Assembly (NCBI RefSeq): GCF_014779765.1
Contig: NZ_JACXZA010000008.1
Location: 62,001-126,000, forward strand
Reading direction: 5' to 3'
Source: Paenibacillus terricola
GTDB taxonomy: Bacteria; Bacillota; Bacilli; Paenibacillales; Paenibacillaceae
DNA: 64,000 bases
This document shows positions 1-8,048 of the stretch, piece after piece (position 1 is the first letter of the stretch; each line of letters starts with the position of its first letter). The translations under genes were made by a program, and so were the position numbers. A model generated the notes under the pieces. That model saw only the letters and a program-made list of their open reading frames with translations. It did not search any database and had not been told where the DNA came from.

Positions 1-45
1 CTTTCATATGCATCCAGTTCCCCCTTTAGACAATTGATTTGGGAC

Positions 46-97
46 AAAAAACTGCACCCAATTGTTAGACTATATCTTACAATTGGGTGCAGTTTTT
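46..97. terminator. Bidirectional terminator hairpin after GAPDH
   Basis: A 19-bp perfect inverted repeat (46-64 with 79-97) encloses a 14-nt loop and is bordered by A/T runs on both sides. It sits about 40 bp past the stop of the minus-strand GAPDH gene. In the minus direction the stem is followed by a run of T, as expected for a Rho-independent terminator. Confidence 0.85.
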
Positions 98-133
98 AGT
101 AAATGCTCAATATTGTTTCAACTAACCAAACTA

Positions 134-1129
134 TTATTTAACAAGAAAAGCAGCAACCTCAGCTAACCGAGAAGCATAACCCCATTCATTATCATACCAA
201 GCGGCTACGGAGACGAGCTCGCCCTGCACTTGCGTCAAGGGCAGATCAATAATTGATGAGTGCGGATCCCCTACAATACGAGAAGAAGCCCATTCACCCT
301 CCAATACATCGAGGACTCCCTTAAGCTCGCCTTCATGAGCAGCAAGGCGGAACATGTCATTGATCTCCTGAACGGAGCATGGTTTCTCTGTTATCAGATT
401 GAGCTCCGCAATGCTGCCTGTGCGAGTCGGGATTCGGTATGCCTTCCCGGTAATCTGGAGATCGTTCCAAATGAACTTGAGAGCCTTAGCTGCGCCGGAA
501 GATGATGGGATGATATTCTCAGCTGCCGCCCAAGAATCTCGACGATCCTTCATAGGCTGATCGGTTAGCGATTGCGTATTCGTATACGAATGAACCGTTG
601 AGAACAAGCCGTGTTTAATGCCGTAATTTTCTCTAACTAATTTGACGACAGGAGCCAGAGCATTGGTCGTACAGCTCGCCATACTAATGATTCGATGCTT
701 ATCCGGATCGAAGCTGTGGAGATTGATGCCTTTAAGCAGAACGGCGTCGCAGTCTTCGAGACTTTTACTCGGCCCGCTGACAAGCACACGTTTAGCGCCG
801 CGATCCAAGTGCATCTGCGCAACAGGCCTGGTTACAGCACGTCCCGTACAGTCTACGACCAGCTCGACACCTAGTTCTCCCCAATTCGGCACCTCGCTGG
901 ACGAATTAATATACCGAATCTCTCGGCCGCCAATGACGAAAGCCCCTTCTCGGCTGGAAACCTCTTCATGCCAACGCTTATAATTCGTATCCACCTCAAA
1001 GAGCGCAGCAAGCGTAGATTCATCTTTAATGTCAGAGACCGAGTAAGGTACGAAGAGTTTCTCTTGAAGCGCTGCTCTAAGTAATTGCCGACCGATTCGG
1101 CCGAACCCGAAAATTGCAATTTTCCCCAT
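134..1129 (-). CDS. gap: Glyceraldehyde-3-phosphate dehydrogenase (NAD-dependent type)
   Basis: Oxidises glyceraldehyde 3-phosphate to 1,3-bisphosphoglycerate in cytosolic glycolysis. The 331-aa protein has the N-terminal Rossmann motif GFGRIGR, the catalytic block ASCTTN (Cys153), the partner His180 in HSYTNTQ, and the C-terminal WYDNEWGY motif. The residue after beta-2 is Asp (VSD), which favours NAD. I place the start at 1129 because GGGAGGATATC precedes that ATG; the longer frame up to 1150 has no ribosome site. Sequence around the phosphate site (SSSGAAKALKF) is less canonical than the main glycolytic enzyme, so this may be a second GAPDH paralogue. It appears monocistronic. Confidence 0.9.
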   Translation of the reverse strand: MGKIAIFGFGRIGRQLLRAALQEKLFVPYSVSDIKDESTLAALFEVDTNYKRWHEEVSSREGAFVIGGREIRYINSSSEVPNWGELGVELVVDCTGRAVTRPVAQMHLDRGAKRVLVSGPSKSLEDCDAVLLKGINLHSFDPDKHRIISMASCTTNALAPVVKLVRENYGIKHGLFSTVHSYTNTQSLTDQPMKDRRDSWAAAENIIPSSSGAAKALKFIWNDLQITGKAYRIPTRTGSIAELNLITEKPCSVQEINDMFRLAAHEGELKGVLDVLEGEWASSRIVGDPHSSIIDLPLTQVQGELVSVAAWYDNEWGYASRLAEVAAFLVK

Positions 1130-1279
1130 GATATCCTCCCATTGAATCATAATTTGTTGTGCTTATGGACGGAGCTGTAGATGCATTTCATATACTTATT
1201 TCTATTTCTTGCTAAGATATCCTTTCTCTAAGACCAGATCAAGAAATGTCGATGTTGTAAATGAATCGATCAACCAGAT

Positions 1280-1462
1280 TTAACTTTTATGAGGGATCAA
1301 TAATTTAATCCATGGGATAAGTCGTTGTCCTATGAACATGCCGAATAAACCGATCAATCCCAACATGGGTGGTGCGGGAGACGGTATACGGAGGGTCTGA
1401 AATACAATTCCGATCGCGAGACCAGTTCCTAATGCCATAGTCGTGCTTTGGCGTTTTGTCAT
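1280..1462 (-). CDS. XapX-domain small membrane protein (DUF1427 type)
   Basis: A 60-aa protein of two hydrophobic segments (about residues 7-22 and 27-50) separated by the motif RIPSPAPPMLGLIG, which is the hallmark of the XapX/DUF1427 family. Function in this family is unknown; it was named from association with xanthosine transport genes. The start at 1462 has GGAAG five bases upstream; an upstream ATG at 1489 would overlap an unrelated AGGAGG on the other strand and is less likely. It stands alone between GAPDH and the xylanase. Confidence 0.7.
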   Translation of the reverse strand: MTKRQSTTMALGTGLAIGIVFQTLRIPSPAPPMLGLIGLFGMFIGQRLIPWIKLLIPHKS

Positions 1463-1555
1463 GTACTTCCGACTCAAGGAGGTACACACCGCCGAATCTA
1501 TAGTTTTTTGGTAATATTCTAAATTTTACTAACTGCAGTTTTAGAACGACCCTCT

Positions 1556-1581
1556 TATAATGAAGTGTGCAAGCGCTATCA
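1556..1581 (+). promoter_or_regulatory. Candidate -10 box and cre (CcpA) site before the xylanase
   Basis: TATAAT at 1556-1561 is followed at 1567-1581 by GTGCAAGCGCTATCA, which fits the CcpA operator consensus WTGNAANCGNWNNCW except at its first base. A cre overlapping the transcription start would give glucose repression of the xylanase, as is usual for Firmicute plant-polymer hydrolases. No good -35 was found at the expected distance, so the promoter half is tentative. Confidence 0.5.
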
Positions 1582-1695
1582 AATAATGGGAGGAGGAATA
1601 CGAGTGATTGGCGACTAGATTACCGCATCTTGCGCGCCCACAACTCAGGCATAATTTTGTTTAAAATATTTGCCCATTAAAAGGAGGCGACAATT

Positions 1696-3417
1696 ATGTT
1701 ATCGGTAAAATCAAAATCTATCCATTTGATGCTTGCGTTCGCGATGGTAGTATCCTCATTCCTGTTTGTAACATCGGCACAGAAAGCTCATGCGAGCCTC
1801 GCGTCAGGTTCTAAATTCCTCGGCAACGTCATCGGAAGCAGCGTGCCATCTAATTTCAGCACCTATTGGAATCAGATCACGCCGGAGAACGCGACGAAAT
1901 GGGGCTCCGTCGAGGGCACGCGCAACACGATGAACTGGACGCAGGGAGACACGGCTTATAATTATGCGAAAACAAACGGCATGCCATTCAAATTCCATAC
2001 GCTCGTCTGGGGAAGCCAAGAGCCGAGCTGGATCTCAAGCTTGTCGGCCGCCGATCAGAAAGCCGAAGTGATCGAGTGGATTAAAGCGGCAGGAACGCAT
2101 TATAGCGGTGCGGAGTACGTCGACGTCGTAAACGAACCGCTTCATGCGAAGCCTAGCTTCCGTAACGCAATCGGCGGCGACGGAACGACGGGCTGGGACT
2201 GGGTCATTTGGTCCTTTGAGCAAGCGCGTACGGCATTTCCGAACTCGAAGCTGTTAATCAACGAATACGGCATCCTTAACGATCCGACCCAGGCTGCCAA
2301 TTATGTCACCATTATCAATTTGCTCAAATCCCGTGGTTTGATCGATGGAATCGGTCTTCAAGGCCATTATTTCAACTTGAACGACGTGTCGGTCAGCACG
2401 ATGAACAGCGTGCTGAGCACGCTTACCGCGACGGGGCTGCCGATCTACATTTCCGAATTGGACCTTACCGGGGACGACGCCACACAGCTGGCGCGCTATA
2501 AAGAGAAATTCCCTATTCTATGGGAAAATCCGAACATTAAAGGCATTACTCTCTGGGGATACACAGAAGGCCAGACATGGACGTCGGATTCATATCTGGT
2601 TCACTCCAACGGCACTGAACGTCCAGCTCTGACATGGCTGAAACAATACCTGAGCGGCAGCACGACGACGCCTACGGCACCGGCAGCGCCTACGGGTTTG
2701 ACTGCAACGGCGGGCAACGCGCAAGTATCGCTCAGCTGGACGGCTTCGAGCGGCGCGACGAGCTATACGGTCAAACGGGCAACAACGAGCGGCGGCGCGT
2801 ACACGAACGTAGCGACGAATGTCACTTCGACGAGCTACACAAATACGGGCCTGACGAATGGTACGACGTACTATTACGTCGTCAGCGCTGCGAATAGCAC
2901 GGGCACAAGCGCCAACTCGACACAGGTAAGCGCGACCCCTGCGGCTGGCAGCACGGGCGGCGGTACAGGCACGCTAGTTGCACAGTACAAAGTGACTAAC
3001 AGCAACGCGACGGACAACCAAATCTACGCCACGTTCAACATAAAGAATACGGGGACGAGCGCTGTCAACTTGAGCAGCTTGAAGCTGCGGTACTATTTTA
3101 CGAAGGATAGCAGTGCAGCGCTCAATTTCTACGCGGATTATGCACAGATCGGGACTTCCAATGTGAGCGGTGCGTTCGCGAGCACGACAGGCACGAACGC
3201 TGATACGTATCTGGAGATTTCGTTCAATGCAAATGCTGGCTCGATCGCAGCTGGAGGACAGACAGGCGATATTCAGATCCGCGTCGCGAAGTCTGACTGG
3301 TCGAACTTCAATGAATCGAACGACTACTCGTTCGACGGAACGAAAACGGCATTCGCGGACTGGAGCAAAGTTACAATTCTCCAAAGCGGTACGGTCGTCT
3401 GGGGTTCGACGCCATAA
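1696..3417 (+). CDS. Secreted endo-1,4-beta-xylanase (GH10-FN3-CBM3)
   Basis: Hydrolyses internal bonds of xylan outside the cell. The 573-aa protein has a signal peptide (residues 1-33, cleavage after AHA), a GH10 catalytic domain (about 35-325), a fibronectin type III linker (about 333-418) and a C-terminal CBM3-type cellulose-binding module (about 430-573). The acid/base Glu147 lies in DVVNEPLH and the nucleophile Glu254 in ISELDL. The start is fixed by AAAGGAGG nine bases before ATG. It has its own promoter region with a candidate CcpA site and ends in a strong hairpin, so it is probably monocistronic. Confidence 0.95.
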   Translation: MLSVKSKSIHLMLAFAMVVSSFLFVTSAQKAHASLASGSKFLGNVIGSSVPSNFSTYWNQITPENATKWGSVEGTRNTMNWTQGDTAYNYAKTNGMPFKFHTLVWGSQEPSWISSLSAADQKAEVIEWIKAAGTHYSGAEYVDVVNEPLHAKPSFRNAIGGDGTTGWDWVIWSFEQARTAFPNSKLLINEYGILNDPTQAANYVTIINLLKSRGLIDGIGLQGHYFNLNDVSVSTMNSVLSTLTATGLPIYISELDLTGDDATQLARYKEKFPILWENPNIKGITLWGYTEGQTWTSDSYLVHSNGTERPALTWLKQYLSGSTTTPTAPAAPTGLTATAGNAQVSLSWTASSGATSYTVKRATTSGGAYTNVATNVTSTSYTNTGLTNGTTYYYVVSAANSTGTSANSTQVSATPAAGSTGGGTGTLVAQYKVTNSNATDNQIYATFNIKNTGTSAVNLSSLKLRYYFTKDSSAALNFYADYAQIGTSNVSGAFASTTGTNADTYLEISFNANAGSIAAGGQTGDIQIRVAKSDWSNFNESNDYSFDGTKTAFADWSKVTILQSGTVVWGSTP

Positions 3418-3441
3418 ACCATAAACCATAAACCGAAAACG

Positions 3442-3483
3442 ATAGGATGAGGCAGCTATACTGCTGCTTCATCCTATTTTTTT
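3442..3483 (+). terminator. Rho-independent terminator of the xylanase gene
   Basis: A 15-bp stem (3442-3456 with 3463-3477, one G-T pair) with a 6-nt loop is followed by seven T. Confidence 0.9.
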
Positions 3484-3690
3484 GGGATTTCGTGCGAATC
3501 ATGAGGACAGATGGTTACATCGGGTTGTGTTCATCGACTTTGAAAAATAAGTGTGATGCGGCACCCGACGCCCAGCGCGTGAGCGACTAAGGCATCGCCC
3601 TCCAACGATTGTCTCAAGCAAAGCAAGGATGACTTTACTTCCTGATAAAATTGTTGCGTTTATCATAGAAAATCCCTTTTTTTCAAAGAC

Positions 3691-4382
3691 GTGATTTTTG
3701 TGATAGATTTCACCTTCAAGGTGCCCCTCTCTTGGTTGATGTTGTTCTGGAAGGGCGAACACTTTATCTACCAATCTGCGAACGAACGCAGCAATGGCTT
3801 GTTGAATCCACCTGCATTGTTATTGGACGATACGGTTGTGTTCTCGAGCGATAGTGATCAGTCTGTTATAGGCGGATTAGTAGTTCATCCATCGAAAACA
3901 GAGGTTGCTTTCCCGATATCCAACTCGAAGCAGCCGGCTATGCTTATTGTCAGTGGCATCGATAGGGCTAGAGCTAAACTAACTGTCATGAACAAGTATA
4001 TTCTCGGTTTGTCGGAGGACGAATCCATTCTGGATATACGTTTGACTTCTCGACTGACAAAGGTTATTTGTATACGAATTCAACAAATAGCGGAGATATT
4101 AAACTTTATGCTGTCGAAGTAAACAAGCAGCCTGCAACAACATATATTACGACAATAGAGTCGGTTGATGAGTTAGGGGCTTTAAGCTACGAACAGGGTG
4201 AACTATATATGTCTACTCGAGAGGAGAAGAGATACCGTTTCAATTTTAGTCAATTGAGGTTCGAACATGTTGAGAATAACAAGACGGAAAAGCAATTGCT
4301 TATTCCAGTCATTCAGGAGCGACTGCCTCAAGACAACCAACCAGATCGATGGGAAGATATTCACCACTTGAAATTGCTTTAA
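3691..4382 (+). pseudogene. Frameshifted unrecognised gene
   Basis: Two overlapping reading frames, 3691-4122 and 4068-4382, read as one protein if joined by a frameshift. The first frame gives sensible sequence up to LSEDESIL (about 4030). The second frame, entered just there, continues SGYTFDFSTDKGYLYTNS and on to the stop at 4382. The middle looks like a beta-rich repeat or propeller-type protein, but I recognise no family. No ribosome site precedes 3691, so the 5' end is probably lost too. The neighbourhood is full of gene fragments, which supports decay rather than two small genes. Confidence 0.5.
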
Positions 4383-4395
4383 ATTACAGGAGTTT

Positions 4396-4488
4396 CGTGT
4401 CCACAACCTCAAGAAGTTCGAAAACACTGGAGAAGACCTGGAGGATCTTATTAGTATTGGAACCATCGGGCTGATCAAGGCAAAATAA
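4396..4488 (+). pseudogene. Fragment of sporulation sigma factor (sigma-K/E type)
   Basis: This frame encodes a 30-residue piece containing [20 protein letters not shown], the strongly conserved region 2.1-2.2 of the sporulation sigma factors SigE/SigG/SigK. It is closest in my memory to SigK, whose sequence here is [24 protein letters not shown]. The reading frame stops right after GLIKAK, and the upstream part is scrambled. It is a relic, not a working gene. The full gene must lie elsewhere. Confidence 0.7.
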
Positions 4489-4502
4489 ATGTCCTTACAC
4501 CC

Positions 4503-4586
4503 ATGCAAGGGACAGGCATTTCAATGTTATGGACACTGATCTTTATTGCAGCAGCTATTGTATTGTACCGTAAACGAGATGCGTAA
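4503..4586 (+). pseudogene. Possible C-terminal cell-wall-anchor tail remnant
   Basis: A frame ending at 4586 encodes a short tail with GTG, then a 16-residue hydrophobic stretch (MLWTLIFIAAAIVLY) and the charged end RKRDA. This is the layout of a sortase-substrate C-terminus, but the expected LPxTG is absent (PMQGTG instead) and no upstream domain is left. It may be the end of a deleted surface protein, or chance. Confidence 0.3.
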
Positions 4587-4790
4587 GTTTTGGTTTCATT
4601 ACGGATGTAGCAGCGGTAGAAGAAGTTGTTGCGGGCGTGAAATTGGAACATCGATTGCCCTTTGGCGACTTATTCTATCAAAAGTGTAATCATCTGAAGC
4701 TTTTCTGGAGGCTCTTTTTGCAAGGTGGTTGGTTTAGGGTGTATTAAATGGTATAATAATGAAAATGGTGAAATTATAGGGGTAAAGCAT

Positions 4791-4892
4791 TTGGGAAATA
4801 TACTACCAATTATAGTAGCGACAAGCAGTGCGCTTTCTTGTCTTGTTACGTTTATCACAGTACAGAAAATGAAAGGTAAAAAAAATAAATAA
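4791..4892 (+). CDS. 33-aa single-pass membrane peptide (hypothetical)
   Basis: A TTG start preceded by GGGGT opens a 33-codon frame with one hydrophobic segment (ILPIIVATSSALSCLVTFIT) and the very basic tail KMKGKKNK. No family is recognised. It could be a genuine small membrane protein or the end of a decayed gene. A weak hairpin (about 4916-4946) with a T run follows it. Confidence 0.35.
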   Translation: MGNILPIIVATSSALSCLVTFITVQKMKGKKNK

Positions 4893-4915
4893 TCTTTAAA
4901 TGCTAAAGGATTTTT

Positions 4916-4946
4916 AGGATTCTGACCTCGTAAGGGGTCCTTTTTC
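4916..4946 (+). terminator. Weak terminator-like hairpin
   Basis: GACC and GGTC pair around a short loop, extended by flanking AGGA/TCCT, and are followed by TTTTT. The stem is imperfect, so confidence is low. Confidence 0.35.
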
Positions 4947-4979
4947 ATGTTTATTTCTCTGGAACAGGGGGGAAGCAGT

Positions 4980-5468
4980 ATGAAACATAAGACGGTGCTG
5001 AATATTCTCATCGTGGGCATCGTTCTGCTCATTAGCTCTTGTGGCGCTGACAGTAATCACAGCAATTCTAGTCCCGGCGAACGATTGCCAACCGGTTATA
5101 CAATAGCGAATATCGAGAGCGCGATTGATGAATGCATCAATTATAACTTGTGGAATAATCCTGATGAAGTCTATCCAAGACCAGCGGGCTCTGAACCTTA
5201 TGTCGGGCAGCAGATTTCGGTTGAAGTGAGATTATATACGGACCCGTCCGGCGTTCACAAAGTATATGCTCAATCAAATGTAGACAATTGGAAAGATGCT
5301 TTGTTCAAATTTGATCGATTCGGTGGCGATGTTTATTGTACGGGCCATACAACTCCGAAAGAAGATTTATGGCCGAAAGGCGATTATGAGGTAATCGATA
5401 CGCTATCACTCAAAGTCCAGCCGGTTCGTGATCCGCATTTTGGAACATCGCCGGACAAAGATCGCTGA
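4980..5468 (+). CDS. Hypothetical lipoprotein, possibly 5' half of a frameshifted gene
   Basis: The 162-aa product begins MKHK, has a hydrophobic signal sequence and a lipobox ending in ISSC (Cys about residue 21), so it should be lipid-anchored outside the membrane. AGGGGGGAAGC precedes the ATG at 4980; the upstream ATG at 4947 has none. The mature part is unrecognised and contains two further Cys. Near the stop the neighbouring frame (up to 5809) becomes open, and one extra A in the AAA run near 5458 would fuse the two into a single lipoprotein of roughly 275 residues. Either two genes or one broken gene is possible. Confidence 0.6.
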   Translation: MKHKTVLNILIVGIVLLISSCGADSNHSNSSPGERLPTGYTIANIESAIDECINYNLWNNPDEVYPRPAGSEPYVGQQISVEVRLYTDPSGVHKVYAQSNVDNWKDALFKFDRFGGDVYCTGHTTPKEDLWPKGDYEVIDTLSLKVQPVRDPHFGTSPDKDR

Positions 5469-5485
5469 AGGCAACCGATAAGGAA

Positions 5486-5809
5486 TTGACGGCGATGTGC
5501 GAAGATTCCTCAGGTTCGGAGGGGGAGTTGTGGCGGGATACCGATATTTACGTGGTGGATTTTTTTGAATATGAAAAGTACGTGGGAGTTTGGTTTGTTT
5601 ATAAAGATGGGAATGCGCATCATACAGGGTTTATACTCGAATTGGATAAAACAACAATTGAATATGAAGCTAGTGGTACAAAAGGACATCCATTAGACAA
5701 CATCAATTCCATACAAAAGGGTGACCCTGCAAGGTTTGAGTTTGATAGACAGATCCAGGCAGCGATCAAGCACTATAAGTGCGGCGAATCCGGCTTGAAA
5801 TCCGCATAA
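5486..5809 (+). CDS. Hypothetical protein, or 3' half of the preceding lipoprotein gene
   Basis: A 107-aa acidic frame with no recognised family. The ribosome site is poor (AAGGA, about ten bases before the ATG). Codons just upstream of the ATG already read as ordinary protein (SLKATDKELTAMC), which suggests that translation in this frame originally entered from the lipoprotein frame upstream. I therefore regard it as a possible frameshift product. Confidence 0.4.
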   Translation: MTAMCEDSSGSEGELWRDTDIYVVDFFEYEKYVGVWFVYKDGNAHHTGFILELDKTTIEYEASGTKGHPLDNINSIQKGDPARFEFDRQIQAAIKHYKCGESGLKSA

Positions 5810-5850
5810 CCTCCTCTACTAGAGGTCAGCAATGGACTTGTTCAAGCTTG

Positions 5851-5879
5851 TTGACAATTGGTATATTTGTAATTTATAT
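5851..5879 (+). promoter_or_regulatory. Sigma-A type promoter upstream of the first biosynthetic cluster
   Basis: TTGACA (5851-5856), a 17-bp spacer and TTATAT (5874-5879) form a near-consensus vegetative promoter. It lies about 220 bp before the first acyl carrier protein gene and reads through the IS256 remnant, so it may be the main promoter of the 6.1-21.2 kb cluster. Confidence 0.6.
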
Positions 5880-5925
5880 TGAAATAGCACTTTTTAAGGT
5901 TGTAATTCTTTTTGTGTAAATCCTC

Positions 5926-6072
5926 TTAGATGTAGAGCATTTTCAGCAGCGCCTCGTCGCTTTGGGAATGCTTTTTTCTTTAGTGCCTTTGCGAAGTTGG
6001 CGATGGTAACTCTCGATCAATTCCGCCTCCAGCATCACTTGCAGCTTCTCTGCTAACAACTCCTTCAGTGCT
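5926..6072 (-). pseudogene. Internally deleted IS256-family transposase remnant
   Basis: Read on the minus strand, the segment encodes LKELLAEKLQVMLEAEL (the N-terminal IS256/Mutator-family motif), then almost directly IESYHRQLRKGTKEKS and, after a small frameshift, SDEALLKMLYI followed by a stop. In intact transposases these two blocks are separated by most of the protein, so the catalytic core has been deleted. No terminal inverted repeats were confirmed. Confidence 0.65.
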
Positions 6073-6101
6073 TTATAAAGAGATTATCGAACGGAGGGAA
6101 C

Positions 6102-6347
6102 ATGATGTCTAGTTCAATCGAAGATATTTTGAGAGACGAAATTTTTGCTGAGCTTGAAATTGAGTATCCAGATGACCGCAATGCCAATTTGTTGGAACTA
6201 GGGATCGATTCGGCTGGCTTCATCAAGCTTATTGTCTCGATGGAATCGAAATTTAACATCGCGATCCCTGATGAGGATCTATTGTTTGAGAAGTTCTCCA
6301 CAGCTGGATTAATCATTCATTATTTGACCGAGAAAACGATAGCATAA
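6102..6347 (+). CDS. Acyl carrier protein (first)
   Basis: An 81-aa stand-alone carrier protein with the phosphopantetheine attachment site ELGIDSAGF (Ser37), the four-helix spacing of ACP/PCP proteins and an acidic surface. ACGGAGGG precedes the tandem ATGATG start. It is followed after 31 bp by an AMP-forming acyl ligase, which is the natural candidate to load it. It differs clearly from fatty-acid AcpP and from the second carrier protein at 10525, so the two probably carry different acyl groups. Confidence 0.9.
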   Translation: MMSSSIEDILRDEIFAELEIEYPDDRNANLLELGIDSAGFIKLIVSMESKFNIAIPDEDLLFEKFSTAGLIIHYLTEKTIA

Positions 6348-6378
6348 ATCTGCAACGAACCTAATCGAGGAGGAGATT

Positions 6379-7872
6379 ATGACTATCATTGAGCGTTTAT
6401 TGATGGAAGCTTGTGATCGTAAAGAACAAATTATCCTTCAAGATATAAAGCAACAGTGGACTTACGCAGAGATGATGACAGAAGCCTATTCGATTGCTTC
6501 GTATATTAAGAAGAACTTCGATCTCGAGGCCGGCAGTCATCTTGCATTGTATACAAATAATGAGCCCTTGTTCGTTTTTGCTGCGCTTGGCATTCAGTTC
6601 TGCGGCCATGTGCTAATACCGATTCCTTACTCGGCGTCCAAGACTGAGATTGAAAATATTCTGAATGCCAGCGACGCCAAGCTGGTCATCAGTAAATATG
6701 CACGGCCCGCCCATTTAAATAGCGACATCCCTTGGGTTACCGCTCAGGATCTATCGCAAGAACCGATGCCTTCGTTTGAATCGATCTCGGTAACGAATCA
6801 ATCTGATCCCGATCAACGTGCGATTCTGCTGCCTACATCGGGCACGACCGGAAAATCTAAAATCGTTATGTTGTCTCATCGGAATGTATTGACGAATGCG
6901 TTGGCACATGGACAGAAGATCGGTTATACGGATCAAGACTCGTTTCTTGTAACGATGCCCGCTCATTTCAGTTCTACGATAGTCACGCAATTGATTTCTT
7001 GCATGCTTTATGGAACCCGAATTATCCTTATCAGCTTACCCTTGCTGCCGCGCACAGCGTTTAAACTGTTTCAGAATAAGGCGGTCACGGCATTCTCAGC
7101 GGTGCCTACGCAATTGATGCACTTTATTTCTGATTTTCATCAGACCCCCAACTGGAGTGCCTTTGATTCCATTAATTTGATTGTAATTAGCGGTGCGGCG
7201 GTTCCCGCGAAATTAGCAGATCATCTTCGGACAGTATTTCCTAAAGCGGACATTGTTCAAACTTATGGATTAACAGAAGCTTCTCCGCGGGTGAGCATGA
7301 TGGAACGGGGAGACCGCATATTATCCTGTGGATCTCCCGTCAGTGATGTTTCGATTCGAATTGTTGACGAACAAGAGAATGAGGTTGAAGGAGCCGCCAC
7401 CGGAGAAATTTGGGTCAAGGGCCCAAATGTGATGCTCGGTTATTACAGAAACCAAGCGTTAACGGACGAAACAGTTGTTGATGGCTGGTTAAAGACAGGC
7501 GATTTGGGATATTGGAATGAATCAGGGTGTCTGATGCTCTCCGGCAGAAAGAAGAATATCATTATCTCTGGCGGCATCAATATCTATCCGGAGGAAATCG
7601 AAGAGTTTCTGTATGGCGTACAAGAAATTGAGGAAGTCATCGTGCTTGGTGTGCATGATGTTCTATTAGGCGAAGTACCTATCGCGTTTCTGAAAGTGTT
7701 TGAAGAATGTCTGGTTGATATAGATGCGCTGAAGAAACATTGTAACTTGCATCTGTCGTCGTATAAAGTACCAAGACAATGGAGGATTATTGACGAAATT
7801 CCAAAAACGAAAACCGGTAAACTGGACAGAGCAAGTACGAAGTCCTTATTGCTAGATGAGATATGTAATTGA
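6379..7872 (+). CDS. AMP-forming acyl-CoA/acyl-ACP ligase (ANL superfamily)
   Basis: Activates a carboxylic acid as its adenylate and transfers it to a thiol, here most likely the neighbouring carrier protein. The 497-aa protein has all core motifs: the P-loop PTSGTTGKSK (about 152-161), YGLTEASPR (296-304), TGDLGY (373-378), the hinge region GRKKN (389-393) and the catalytic C-terminal Lys in KTGKLDR (about 481). It stands alone without condensation or carrier domains, so it is a free-standing loader rather than an NRPS module. Start by GAGGAGGAG six bases before the ATG. Substrate cannot be read from sequence by eye. Confidence 0.9.
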   Translation: MTIIERLLMEACDRKEQIILQDIKQQWTYAEMMTEAYSIASYIKKNFDLEAGSHLALYTNNEPLFVFAALGIQFCGHVLIPIPYSASKTEIENILNASDAKLVISKYARPAHLNSDIPWVTAQDLSQEPMPSFESISVTNQSDPDQRAILLPTSGTTGKSKIVMLSHRNVLTNALAHGQKIGYTDQDSFLVTMPAHFSSTIVTQLISCMLYGTRIILISLPLLPRTAFKLFQNKAVTAFSAVPTQLMHFISDFHQTPNWSAFDSINLIVISGAAVPAKLADHLRTVFPKADIVQTYGLTEASPRVSMMERGDRILSCGSPVSDVSIRIVDEQENEVEGAATGEIWVKGPNVMLGYYRNQALTDETVVDGWLKTGDLGYWNESGCLMLSGRKKNIIISGGINIYPEEIEEFLYGVQEIEEVIVLGVHDVLLGEVPIAFLKVFEECLVDIDALKKHCNLHLSSYKVPRQWRIIDEIPKTKTGKLDRASTKSLLLDEICN

Positions 7873-8048
7873 GAATGAAAACCGAATTTTTGCATGATTG
7901 AAAAAATATATCAAGAAGTCGACAAAAGGCATCTTTCTTTCGACAATTGTAATGTTTAGAATATCAGTTGAAAAAGGAATACGTACAAACAAGGAGCTGG
8001 ACCAAGAGCCAGTCAAGTCAATAAGATTACGAGGGGTGAACGAAGAAA

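Noticed and set aside
1521-1550. Third copy of the LacI operator upstream of the xylanase
   Set aside because: Only TTTTAG is shared and the palindrome is absent.
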